Notes under the pieces: model-generated
Seen by the model: only the letters and a program-made list of their open reading frames with translations
Databases searched by the model: none
What the model was told of the DNA's origin: nothing
Source of the DNA: a virus
Reading direction: 5' to 3' (one strand)
Length of the DNA: 25,180 nt
Virus record (IMG/VR): IMGVR_UViG_3300042887_000262
Location: 1-25,180 of that record
Translations under genes and position numbers: made by a program
Part shown: one piece after another, positions 6,130 through 13,583 of the stretch
Numbering within the stretch: the stretch's first letter is position 1
How the letters are laid out: every line of letters begins with the position of its first letter

Positions 6130-6821
6130 ACTACACCGGGTTGTTCAACGCTATCCAGACCTACACGGAAAATCAATTTCCGGTTGTGTATTTGGCTGAT
6201 GGGTCGACTGTGTCTGCAAATACGCAGATCGACACTTTTATCAGGCAGGCTGAGCAGCGTATATACAACTCGATGCAGTTCCCCTCTGTCCGTAAGAACG
6301 TGACAGGCGTGGTATCTACGGCGACTCCGTACCTGTCTTCGCCTGACGACTTCTTGGCGGTGTATTCCTTGGCGGTTGTGGATGCTTCTGGCAACTACGT
6401 GTACTTGCTGAACAAGGATGTGAACTTCATCCGTGAGGCGTACCCTAACCCCTCCAGCACAGGTGTGCCCAAGTATTACGCACTGTTTGGACCCACGGTA
6501 TCAGGTAGCACCATCTCGACTGAGCTGTCGTTTATTCTTGGCCCCAAGCCAGACGCAAACTACACGGCTGAGCTGCACTATTACTACTACCCTGAGTCCA
6601 TCGTGACAGCCGTCAACACATGGCTGGGTGACAACTTCGACACTGTGCTGCTGTATGGCTCGCTGGTTGAGGCGTACACCTTCATGAAGGGTGAGACGGA
6701 TATGCTCGCGGTCTACGACGGTAAGTACAAAGAAGCACTTGCTCTGGCCAAACGTCTGGCTGATGGTATGGAGCGTCAGGATGCGTACAGGTCTGGTCAA
6801 TATAGACAGGCGGTGACCTGA
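6126..6821 (+). CDS. Putative phage adaptor protein (SU10-type family)
   Basis: A 231-residue protein with an ATGA overlap with the previous gene. It matches the pattern of the SU10 adaptor family, head-to-tail connectors of short-tailed phages. Visible elements are an N-terminal helix with TQIDTFIRQAEQRIYNSM, a beta domain (KNVTGVVSTATPYLSSPDDF ... YVYLLNKDVNFIREAYP), GVPKYYALFG, a strand pair (LSFILGPKPDANYTAELHYYY), and a C-terminal helical part (TWLGDNFDTVLLYGSLVEAY, then FMKGETDM and YKEALALAKRLADGMERQDA). The length is typical. The overall architecture resembles the protein at 4569, so the phage may carry two stacked connector rings. The stop overlaps the next start by one base. Confidence 0.85.
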   Translation: MNYTGLFNAIQTYTENQFPVVYLADGSTVSANTQIDTFIRQAEQRIYNSMQFPSVRKNVTGVVSTATPYLSSPDDFLAVYSLAVVDASGNYVYLLNKDVNFIREAYPNPSSTGVPKYYALFGPTVSGSTISTELSFILGPKPDANYTAELHYYYYPESIVTAVNTWLGDNFDTVLLYGSLVEAYTFMKGETDMLAVYDGKYKEALALAKRLADGMERQDAYRSGQYRQAVT

Positions 6822-7264
6822 TGGCTTTCACAGGAAATTATTCGTGCAATTCGTTCAAAACGGGCATGATGAACGGCGTGTTCGACCTCACATCTGGGCA
6901 AATCAGGATTGCCCTGTATAACAACACGGCAACGCTTAATGCAAGTACCGCGTCTTATCTTGACGCGGTGGGTCCGAGCAAGGGTGAGATTGTTGGAACG
7001 CCGGGCTATACCGCAGGTGGCCAAACTTTGACTGTTACTCAAGTACCCACAACGGGGGGTTCAGGTACCACGGTTTACGTGTCGTTTGGAAATGTATCGT
7101 GGACTGGTGCGTTCACAGTCCGTGGCGCTTTGATCTACCAAAATAGCGTGGACAAGCCCGCCATATGCGTGCTGGATTTTGGGGCAGACAAGTCTTCGTC
7201 TACCACGTTCACCGTACAATTCCCCGCAGTTTCAAACACCTCAGCTATCATAAGGATTGCATAA
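6821..7264 (+). CDS. Beta-rich virion protein, copy 1 of a paralogous pair
   Basis: A 147-residue protein in a TGATG overlap with the adaptor gene; AGGCGG 7 bases upstream is the likely ribosome binding site. It is beta-rich with a strong match to the protein at 7466. Shared blocks are YTAGGxxxxVT, PTTGG, an aromatic strand segment, GALIYQNS versus VLIYNSTQSN, VLDFG versus VHTFG, and an end of the type TFTVQFP ... AIIRIA. I recall the family as widespread and uncharacterised in environmental phages. A decoration, tail-tip or fiber-base role is inferred from position between adaptors and fibers. No catalytic motif. Confidence 0.82.
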   Translation: MAFTGNYSCNSFKTGMMNGVFDLTSGQIRIALYNNTATLNASTASYLDAVGPSKGEIVGTPGYTAGGQTLTVTQVPTTGGSGTTVYVSFGNVSWTGAFTVRGALIYQNSVDKPAICVLDFGADKSSSTTFTVQFPAVSNTSAIIRIA

Positions 7265-7455
7265 TGCTAGTAACCACAACCAAAGGCGAGATGGACGACT
7301 CCCTGCTTGAAAAGCGTGAGGGTTCCGTTGATAATGACAATGAGCTGACCGTCTGGACAGAATATTGGCTGGACAACGAATTGGTGCATCGTTCTGTGCA
7401 TGTTCAGCTAAAAAAGAACGTGTTCGCTGATGGCATAGCCGCAGACATCGTGTAA
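7264..7455 (+). CDS. 63-residue acidic protein between the paralogous pair
   Basis: Starts in a TAATG one-base overlap with the previous gene. It begins MLVTTTKGEMDDSLLEKREG, then DNDNELTVWTEYWLDNELVH and RSVHVQLKK. It is small, acidic in the first half and probably mixed alpha/beta, with no membrane segment. The in-frame extension to 7165 only shadows the upstream gene. Its fixed place between two paralogues suggests it travels or folds with them, possibly as an assembly partner; that is inference. I recall similar short proteins in related phages but no function. Confidence 0.78.
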   Translation: MLVTTTKGEMDDSLLEKREGSVDNDNELTVWTEYWLDNELVHRSVHVQLKKNVFADGIAADIV

Positions 7456-7465
7456 AGGAAAAATC

Positions 7466-7921
7466 ATGGCAAACACACAAGCAATGTGTACCTCGTTTAA
7501 GGGTGAAATCTTGACGGGCACGCACAACTTTGGCGCAGCACCTATTCGCGCTGCTTCTACTGCGGACACGTTCAAGGCGGCGTTGTTCTTGGCTTCGGCC
7601 ACTTATAACGCTACCACCACGGCGTACAGCACCACAGGTGAAGTTACTGGCACGGGCTACACTGCTGGTGGCATCAACGTCACTAACGCAACCGCGCCTA
7701 CGACTGGTGGTACAACTGGCTACTGGACTCCTTCAGCCAGCTTGGTGTACACCACTGTGACTTTGACCACCGCGTTTGATGCTGTGTTGATTTACAACAG
7801 CACTCAGTCAAACAAAGCTGTCAGCGTCCACACGTTCGGTTCTCAGACCGTGACTGCCGGTACGTTCACATTGACTATGCCTACCAACGGTGCTGGTACC
7901 GCGCTGATCAATATCGCTTAA
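7466..7921 (+). CDS. Beta-rich virion protein, copy 2 of a paralogous pair
   Basis: A 151-residue protein preceded by AAAGGAAAAATC as ribosome binding site. It aligns by eye along its whole length with the 147-residue protein at 6821 (YTAGG, PTTGG, LIYNS, TFGS, TFTLTMP, ending GTALINIA). Thr, Ala and Ser are abundant, and the chain looks like an all-beta sandwich. Divergence is large, so the duplication is old. Two versions could form different rings or bind different partners. Virion location is inferred from family occurrence and neighbours. Confidence 0.82.
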   Translation: MANTQAMCTSFKGEILTGTHNFGAAPIRAASTADTFKAALFLASATYNATTTAYSTTGEVTGTGYTAGGINVTNATAPTTGGTTGYWTPSASLVYTTVTLTTAFDAVLIYNSTQSNKAVSVHTFGSQTVTAGTFTLTMPTNGAGTALINIA

Positions 7922-7946
7922 TCTTTACACCGGATAGGGGAGGGCC

Positions 7947-10900
7947 ATGTTTGGTATAGCCCCGTTTTCCGGTGTCCCGTTTTCCACACTTCCGTCCGGC
8001 GCTGGCAACGTCACGGTTGCGGCTACGGGCGTTTCCGCCACGGGCTCCGTTGGGTCTGTAGCGGACTCGACTACCGTCGCTGAAAACGGCGTTTCCGCCA
8101 CAGGCTCGGTCGGCACACTCACTCCCTCATCGTCTTCGACGGTCGCTCTTACTGGCCGCACTGGTACGGGTTCTGTTGGGACGCTTACCCCTTCCTCGTC
8201 TTCCAACGTAGCGCTTACTGGGGTCACAGCCACGGGCTCCGTAGGCAGCGTAGGAAAATCGCTCACAGTTGCTGAAAACGGCAATAGCGCCACGGGTTCT
8301 GTTGGGTCAGTCACGCCCTCGCTTACGGTTGCAGAAAACGGCAATACAGCCACAGGCTCCGTAGGGTCAGTCACACCCTCCCGTACGGTAGCCATCTCAG
8401 GGGTTTCGGCTACTGGCTCCGTTGGGTCGGTAACACCCTCGCTTACGGTTGCTGAAAACGGCGTTACAGCTACGGGTTCAGTCGGGTCAGTTACGTCTTC
8501 GCGGACGATCGCTGAGAATGGTAATACAGCTACTGGCTCCGTTGGGTCGGTAACACCCTCGCTCACAATCGCTGAAAACGGCGTTACAGCTACGGGTTCT
8601 GTTGGCCAGCTGGTTGGAGCGCCCCCACTCACAGGTGTCACTTCGGGCTTTGGGTGGGGCTCTCCGGGCTGGGGCTATGGTGGCTGGGGCGGTACGTCTT
8701 CCGCTGGTGTTGTTACGCCTGTCATCACAAAAGGCGCTGCGCTCACTGGAGTCTCAGCTACAGGCTCTGTTGGCACTCTTGGAGTTGGCAACCGTACGGT
8801 GGGCCTTTCGGGCGTCTCAGCTACTGGCTCCGTTGGTACGCTTGGTGTTGGCGCACGGTCGTTTGCTATTACTGGGGTTTCAGCTACAGGTTCCGTTGGT
8901 TCCGTTGGTAAATCAATCACGATCGCAGAGACAGGCAACACAGCTACGGGCTCCGTTGGGTCAGTTACGTCTTCACGCACAGTTGCTGAAAATGGCAACA
9001 CGGCCACTGGCTCTGTAGGCTCTGTTACCACATCGCGGACTGTCGCAATCACTGGGGTCACAGCCACAGGTTCTGTAGGAACAGTAGCGCCTTCGCTCAC
9101 AGTTGCTGAAAACGGCGTTACGGCCACGGGCTCAGTCGGGTCTGTAACATCCTCGCGCACGATTGCTGAGAATGGCAATACAGCAACAGGCTCCGTAGGG
9201 TCAGTTACATCCTCCCGCACAGTAGGCATCTCCGGAAACACAGCCACGGGCTCCGTAGGGTCTGTGAGCTATACACAAGCACTCACAGGTGTCACTTCGG
9301 GCTTTGGTTGGGGCTCTCCGGGCTGGGGTTACGGAGGTTGGGGCGGCACATCTTCCGTTGGTGTACTCACGCCCGTAATCGCCTATCAAGTCGCAATTAC
9401 CGGAGTCACGGGCACGGGCTCCGTTGGCGCTGTCGGCTCCAGCCGCACTGTTGGACTCACGAGCGTCTCAGCTACGGGTTCCGTCGGCACGTTGGCGGTT
9501 GGAGGGCGGTCAATAGCCCTTTCAGGGGTCTCAGCCACAGGCTCCGCCGGTACGGTTTTGGCGTTTACATCCGAGCAGGAAAACGGCGTCATTGCCACAG
9601 GCAACGTCGGCACAGTTGGTGTTACCCGTACAAACGCACTGTCGGGCGTCCTTGCAGGCTACGGCTGGGGCTTCCCCGGCTGGGGCCTTGGTGGCTGGGG
9701 CGGAACATCCCCTGTTGGTATCGTTACACCGTCTGTTGCTCCGGCCTTATCTGGTGTTACTGGCACGGGCTCTGCTGGCACTGTTGGTTCAAGCCGTACC
9801 GTTGGCCTTTCTGGTGTTACGGCCACGGGTGTTGTAGGGAATGTCTCTCGGGAAGTTTCGCAGCCGCTTACGGGGGTCACCTCCAGCTACGGTTGGGGCA
9901 CTGGCGCATGGGGCGCGGTTCCTTGGGGCGGTGGGCCAAACATTGTCGGTACCGTTACACCTACGCTGGCTAAAGCGGCTACGGGCAATACAGCTACAGG
10001 TTCCGTTGGCACGGTTGGTGTTGGTGAGCGAGCTCTCGCACTGACAGGCGTTTACTCTGGCTACGGCTGGGGCGATCTTGGCTGGGGCATAAGCGCGTGG
10101 GGAGGCGGCTCTCCCGTTGGTACTGTTGGTTCCAGTCGAACAGTTGCACTCACAGGTGTTACTGGTACAGGCTCTGTTGGCTCTGTTAGCGCTAGCCGTA
10201 CCGTCGGGCTTTCAGGGAATACGGCTACAGGAGTCGTTGGTACAGTCGTACGAACGATTGTGGAATCGCTCACAGGTGTTACTTCTAGCTATGGTTGGGG
10301 TGTAGGCGGCTGGGGTTCAAGCCCTTGGGGTGGTGGGCCAAACATTGTCGGTACCGTTACACCTAGTGTGGCAAAAAATGCTTCCGGGAACACAGCCACA
10401 GGCACTATAGGCTCTGTTAGTACAAGCCGAACAGTCGGGTTGTCGGGTGTCACAGCTACGGGCTCCGTTGGTACCGTTACTGCTGATTTTCCCGTTACCG
10501 TCGCTATCAGTGGTGTTACAGCTAGTGGCTTTGTCAACTCCCTGCTGGCCTCGATCAACATCTGGACGCTGATTGATGACTCTGAAGACGCCAACTGGCA
10601 GAACATTACTGACACACAGACGGCCAACTGGACAGCAATCGACGGCTCTCAATCCGCAGGCTGGACCCCCATTGTGGACAGTCAGGCTGCTGGGTGGCAA
10701 AATATAAGTAATCCACAAACAGCTGGTTGGACTTCCGTTGATGATGCGCAGGCCGCAGCATGGGCTGCGATCCAAAATGCGCAGGGTGGTGGGTGGCAAC
10801 CGGTGGACACAAACCAGACTCCGGGCTGGGCGCCTATCAGCGGTACTCAGGGCGCGGGATGGCAGAATATCCCATCACAGCAGGCTCCGGGATGGGTAGA

Positions 10901-10955
10901 CGAGGATACGGATGAGCCCGCCGATTGGGTTTTGGTGAACACGGATATGACATAA
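7947..10955 (+). CDS. Long repeat fiber-like protein with GWG inserts and Trp-repeat tail
   Basis: A 1002-residue protein with a strong AGGGGAGG Shine-Dalgarno sequence just upstream. After about 20 residues it consists of about 31 imperfect repeats of 17-21 residues with the core G-(V/N)-(S/T)-A-T-G-S-V-G-(S/T)-(V/L). Six further repeats carry a Gly/Trp-rich expansion (for example FGWGSPGWGYGGWGG) in place of the ATGS turn. From Trp873 to the end the chain switches to an 11-residue Trp period. There is no known enzymatic motif. The regular short repeats suggest a beta-solenoid or similar elongated rod, as in phage fibers, and the next three genes are also fiber-like. The mature length and whether it trimerises cannot be told. 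A tail-fiber role is inferred. Confidence 0.85.
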   Translation: MFGIAPFSGVPFSTLPSGAGNVTVAATGVSATGSVGSVADSTTVAENGVSATGSVGTLTPSSSSTVALTGRTGTGSVGTLTPSSSSNVALTGVTATGSVGSVGKSLTVAENGNSATGSVGSVTPSLTVAENGNTATGSVGSVTPSRTVAISGVSATGSVGSVTPSLTVAENGVTATGSVGSVTSSRTIAENGNTATGSVGSVTPSLTIAENGVTATGSVGQLVGAPPLTGVTSGFGWGSPGWGYGGWGGTSSAGVVTPVITKGAALTGVSATGSVGTLGVGNRTVGLSGVSATGSVGTLGVGARSFAITGVSATGSVGSVGKSITIAETGNTATGSVGSVTSSRTVAENGNTATGSVGSVTTSRTVAITGVTATGSVGTVAPSLTVAENGVTATGSVGSVTSSRTIAENGNTATGSVGSVTSSRTVGISGNTATGSVGSVSYTQALTGVTSGFGWGSPGWGYGGWGGTSSVGVLTPVIAYQVAITGVTGTGSVGAVGSSRTVGLTSVSATGSVGTLAVGGRSIALSGVSATGSAGTVLAFTSEQENGVIATGNVGTVGVTRTNALSGVLAGYGWGFPGWGLGGWGGTSPVGIVTPSVAPALSGVTGTGSAGTVGSSRTVGLSGVTATGVVGNVSREVSQPLTGVTSSYGWGTGAWGAVPWGGGPNIVGTVTPTLAKAATGNTATGSVGTVGVGERALALTGVYSGYGWGDLGWGISAWGGGSPVGTVGSSRTVALTGVTGTGSVGSVSASRTVGLSGNTATGVVGTVVRTIVESLTGVTSSYGWGVGGWGSSPWGGGPNIVGTVTPSVAKNASGNTATGTIGSVSTSRTVGLSGVTATGSVGTVTADFPVTVAISGVTASGFVNSLLASINIWTLIDDSEDANWQNITDTQTANWTAIDGSQSAGWTPIVDSQAAGWQNISNPQTAGWTSVDDAQAAAWAAIQNAQGGGWQPVDTNQTPGWAPISGTQGAGWQNIPSQQAPGWVDEDTDEPADWVLVNTDMT
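8007..10562 (+). repeat. Protein-level repeat array with GSVG cores and six GWG blocks
   Basis: About 31 copies of the GVTATGSVGSV-type core by my count. Six Gly/Trp blocks lie at about 8628-8700, 9282-9354, 9659-9708, 9868-9939, 10056-10112 and 10269-10340. The repeats are strongly alike at protein level, but the codons for the same residues vary between copies (GGCTCCGTTGGG, GGTTCTGTTGGG, GGCTCCGTAGGC and others). Blocks 1 and 2 are almost identical in DNA over their first 40 bases, which points to a later duplication or gene conversion. Confidence 0.9.
10563..10952 (+). repeat. 33-base (11-residue) Trp repeat array
   Basis: Eleven full units and one partial unit start with Trp and have the pattern W-x2-(I/V)-x3-Q-x2-(G/N/A), for example WTPIVDSQAAG, WQNISNPQTAG and WAPISGTQGAG. 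The spacing is exactly 11 residues from Trp873 to the final WVLVNTDMT. The DNA of the units is diverged, so the array is constrained at protein level rather than newly expanded. Confidence 0.92.
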
Positions 10956-10962
10956 GGTAAAC

Positions 10963-11721
10963 ATGGCATTCGTTCTTGCAGATCGCGTACAGGAAACGAC
11001 AACCACTACCGGTACAGGTACGGTTACGCTTCTTGGCGCGGTGACTGGGTTTCAGTCATTCTCTGCCATAGGTAACACAAATACCACGTACTACACTATC
11101 GCTGGCCAGACTGGCGCTGAATGGGAAGTGGGTATCGGCACCTACACCTCCGCTGGCACTACGCTGGCTCGCACAACTGTGCTGGCTTCCAGCAACGCGG
11201 GTTCACTTGTCACGTTTTCAGCTGGCACCAAGAACGTATTTGTGACGTATGCTGCAAAGCGGGCTCTGTACTCCAACGGCCCGATCACCACAAACGCTAC
11301 GTACTACCCCACGTTCACTTCAACAAACACCGTTGGGACGCAGGAAATTTCAACCGCGACTGTGCTCACGTTTAACCCCAGCACGGGGGCGCTGACTTCC
11401 ACAACTCATGTCTCTAGCTCTGACGAACGGCTAAAAACCAATTGGCGTGACCTGCCGCCCGACTTCCTTGCCCAGCTTGCTCAAGTCAAGCATGGCACTT
11501 ATGATCGTCTGGACTGTGACGTAACCCAAGACGGCGTGTCTGCACAGTCGCTGCAACAACTTCTTCCCTACTCGGTCATTTCCGACCGCGAAGGGTTTAT
11601 GTCCGTAAACTATGGGAATGCTGCGTTGGTCTCCGCAGTAGAATTAGCCAAGTTAGCGGTGGCCCAAGAAGCCCGTATTGCCAAACTTGAGGCGATGGTG
11701 GCACAATTGACAAAAAGGTAA
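10963..11721 (+). CDS. Tail fiber protein with C-terminal S74 intramolecular chaperone domain
   Basis: A 252-residue protein. Residues about 1-100 are a beta-rich block (VQETTTTTGTGTVTLLG ... GTKNVFVTYAAKRAL) that I recall at the N-terminus of many environmental phage fibers. Residues about 150-252 form a peptidase S74 domain: SSDERLKTN, then DGVSAQSLQQLLP, VNYGNAALVSAVELAKL and a final coiled-coil-like RIAKLEAMVAQLTKR. Ser153 and Lys158 are in the S-D-x-R-L-K spacing of the self-cleaving dyad known from endosialidase-type chaperones. Such domains trimerise the fiber and then cut themselves off. Here the fiber part is short, so the mature product would be about 150 residues if cleavage occurs before Ser153. 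Confidence 0.88.
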   Translation: MAFVLADRVQETTTTTGTGTVTLLGAVTGFQSFSAIGNTNTTYYTIAGQTGAEWEVGIGTYTSAGTTLARTTVLASSNAGSLVTFSAGTKNVFVTYAAKRALYSNGPITTNATYYPTFTSTNTVGTQEISTATVLTFNPSTGALTSTTHVSSSDERLKTNWRDLPPDFLAQLAQVKHGTYDRLDCDVTQDGVSAQSLQQLLPYSVISDREGFMSVNYGNAALVSAVELAKLAVAQEARIAKLEAMVAQLTKR

Positions 11722-11727
11722 CATACT

Positions 11728-12459
11728 ATGGCAAGTACATACTCAACCAACTTAGCACTTGAACTGATTGGTACCGGTGACCAAGCAGGCTCTTGGGGCA
11801 CGTCCACGAACACCAACCTTGGGACGTTGGTCGAACAGGCCATCTCGGGGTACGTCACTCAGGCGATCACTGATGGCGCGGACACAGTCATCACCATCCC
11901 CAACGGCTCAACGGGCGTTGCCCGGAACATGTTCATTGAGTGTACGGGGGCTTTGACCGCTGCGCGAAACTTAATTGTCCCAGCCAACCGCAAGCTGTAC
12001 TTCATCTTCAATAACACTTCTGGCGGTTTTGCAGTCACTGTAAAAGTAAGTGGCCAGACTGGTGTCTCAGTGCCTAACGGCAGAAAAATTATTTTGGTTA
12101 GCAACGGTACAGACGTAGTTGTGGCTGAAAACTATATTGCTTCGCTGACACTTGGCGCGGCTCTCCCGGTTGCTTCTGGGGGCTCAGGAGCGACGACATT
12201 CACTTCTGCGGGCATTCTTCGCGGAAACGGAACAAGTGCCATTTCTGTTGCTTCTGCTGCGGACATTGTTTCAGCCATCAGCACCACCGCCGTGGCAAAC
12301 GCCACAAACGCCACAAAGATTCTCAACGCTGGCGGGTGGAACGTAACACCGACGGGCACCAAGTTGTATTTCAATTACAACGGAACGAACGTAGGGTCTC
12401 TTGATTCTTCCGGTAACTTCATCGTCTCGGGTACCGTGACGTCCACTGGTACACCTTAA
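11728..12459 (+). CDS. Tail fiber-like protein
   Basis: A 243-residue protein starting six bases after the previous stop region, with AAAAAGG as ribosome binding site. The N-terminus ASTYSTNLALELIGTGDQAG, then WGTSTNTNLGTLVEQAISG, is a family signature of fiber proteins in environmental phages. A beta-rich centre follows (TVITIPNG; RNLIVPANRKLYFIFNN; VSVPNGRKIILVSNG), then the linker LPVASGGSGATTFTSAGIL and RGNGTSAISV. The C-terminus (GTKLYFNYNGTNVGSLDSSG) resembles stretches that often precede an S74 domain, but none follows here. It may bind or extend the fiber next to it. Receptor-binding or shaft role inferred. Confidence 0.82.
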   Translation: MASTYSTNLALELIGTGDQAGSWGTSTNTNLGTLVEQAISGYVTQAITDGADTVITIPNGSTGVARNMFIECTGALTAARNLIVPANRKLYFIFNNTSGGFAVTVKVSGQTGVSVPNGRKIILVSNGTDVVVAENYIASLTLGAALPVASGGSGATTFTSAGILRGNGTSAISVASAADIVSAISTTAVANATNATKILNAGGWNVTPTGTKLYFNYNGTNVGSLDSSGNFIVSGTVTSTGTP

Positions 12460-12471
12460 TAGGAGCAACAA

Positions 12472-13257
12472 ATGCCATCAACGCTTAATAACACAGGTGT
12501 ATTGTTTAACGACGGCACGCAACAGAGCACTGCGTACGTAGGCCTAAAGTATCAAGTTTTTTCAGCTTCTGGCACTTTTACCGTTCCAACAGGCATTACC
12601 GCTGTAACCGTACAGCTTTGGGCTGGCGGTGGGGGCGGCAGGGGTGGAGGACCAGATGTTGGCGGAACTCTTGGAAGTACTGGGTATACCAGTGCAACAG
12701 TTACAGTAACGTCCGGTGCCTCCATTTCTGTGACTGTTGGGGCTGGGGGCAATGGTAGCGCAGGGTCAACGGGCACTCCAGCTAACGGGTCTACAGGCGG
12801 AACAACCTCGTTTGGGTCTCTTGTATCTATTACTGGCGGTGGCGGTGGCGGCACAGGTGCGGCATCCACGGTAACTACGTCCGGGCTTGTTGGAGGTTTA
12901 GCTGTAGCTAACGGCTCTAGCAATGGCACTAGTGGCGTAGGTTATGTTTACGGCTGTAGCGTTTTCCCCGGTGGTGGCGGGGGCGGGGGCGGCTGGTCTG
13001 GCGGCGGTGGTGGCGGTGGTAGTTTTGTTTCTTCGGCTGGCGGTGGTGGTGGTGGTGTGCCCAATTCAGGGTTTAACCAAACGGCTGGTACAAACGGGAC
13101 CAATGGCACTGCCACTCAACCCGCTGCTGGTGGTGCTGGCGGTAACAATGCTGGCGGAAGCACAGGAGGGACTGGCGGCGCTGGTGGTGGCGGCGCCTAC
13201 AGCGCCGGTGGCGGTGGTGGTGGCGGCGGTGCTGGTGCTGTTGTTGTGTCATGGTAA
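12472..13257 (+). CDS. Glycine-rich tail fiber/adhesin protein
   Basis: A 261-residue protein with AGGAG seven bases before the ATG. Residues 1-30 (LNNTGVLFNDGTQQSTAY) are a short fiber attachment-like segment. Residues about 30-50 (SASGTFTVPTGITAVTVQLW) begin a glycine-rich domain of the type found in phage fibers. From residue 51 the chain holds many runs of five to eight Gly separated by short variable loops (GGGGGRGGG; ITGGGGGGTG; PGGGGGGGGWSGGGGGGGS). T-even-like gp38 adhesins use stacked polyglycine helices with variable loops for receptor binding, which this pattern resembles. A receptor-binding role is inferred from that analogy. The last residues VVVSW close the domain. Confidence 0.83.
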   Translation: MPSTLNNTGVLFNDGTQQSTAYVGLKYQVFSASGTFTVPTGITAVTVQLWAGGGGGRGGGPDVGGTLGSTGYTSATVTVTSGASISVTVGAGGNGSAGSTGTPANGSTGGTTSFGSLVSITGGGGGGTGAASTVTTSGLVGGLAVANGSSNGTSGVGYVYGCSVFPGGGGGGGGWSGGGGGGGSFVSSAGGGGGGVPNSGFNQTAGTNGTNGTATQPAAGGAGGNNAGGSTGGTGGAGGGGAYSAGGGGGGGGAGAVVVSW

Positions 13258-13258
13258 T

Positions 13259-13262
13259 GGAG
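13259..13262 (+). promoter_or_regulatory. Shine-Dalgarno sequence that decides the start of the next gene
   Basis: GGAG is followed by six bases (AACAAA) and ATG 13269, the same layout as AGGAGCAACAAATG upstream of 12472. It favours ATG 13269 over the in-frame ATGs at 13251 and 13257, which lie inside or on the stop of the glycine-rich gene. Confidence 0.65.
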
Positions 13263-13268
13263 AACAAA

Positions 13269-13583
13269 ATGCAAGCTCTTATTTCCCCAAATGAAATGTC
13301 TCCCCATGTTGTGTCGTGGACGTACAACATCAAAACAAAAATTTGGGAGCCTGTTTTTGAAGACGTTCCTGATTCTTGGCGCGTAGCGCAGGTGCAAGAA
13401 GATTCTTTTGAAGTTGCGCCTCCCTTGTTTTGGACAGATTGTGCAAACGATGTTGTGGCCGATGAGTGGTATTACCAAGAATCAACCGGCGCTATTTTGC
13501 CCATCCCGGCACCTGCACCAATCCCAGACACAATGCCTGCTGCGGCTGATCAGCCTTCGGTAAGCGGAGCGCAGACACTGTGA
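13269..13583 (+). CDS. Small fiber-associated protein of unknown function
   Basis: A 104-residue acidic protein from ATG 13269; starts at 13251 or 13257 would add six or four residues. Visible features are VVSWTYNIKTKIWEPVFEDV, then SWRVAQVQEDSFEVAPPLFW, TDCANDVVADEWYY and a Pro/Ala tail (LPIPAPAPIPDTMPAA). The FEVAPPLFW..C.NDVVAD.WYY motif recurs in small proteins next to phage tail fiber genes as I recall them, some of them tagged as tail fiber assembly-like. A role in fiber assembly is therefore possible. It overlaps the cupin gene by four bases (GTGA), which suggests coupled translation. Confidence 0.78.
   Translation: MQALISPNEMSPHVVSWTYNIKTKIWEPVFEDVPDSWRVAQVQEDSFEVAPPLFWTDCANDVVADEWYYQESTGAILPIPAPAPIPDTMPAAADQPSVSGAQTL

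Noticed and set aside
7925-9247. Long minus-strand open frames (7925-8641 and 8675-9247) with TEPVAVTPF-type repeats
   Set aside because: They are exact antisense shadows of the GSVG repeat gene; the repeat composition keeps the reverse frame free of stops. No ribosome binding site and no fit with the all-plus gene order.
8007-10562. CRISPR-like spaced repeats
   Set aside because: The repeats are in-frame protein repeats with drifting codons and no constant DNA repeat or unique spacers; no cas genes.
12960-13250. GGT/GGC triplet runs as a possible unstable microsatellite
   Set aside because: They encode polyglycine in a coherent adhesin-like domain with mixed codons; no evidence of slippage.
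7947-13257. Variable region of a diversity-generating retroelement
   Set aside because: No reverse transcriptase or template repeat is visible in the window, and no adenine-biased substitution pattern was seen. A distant retroelement cannot be excluded.
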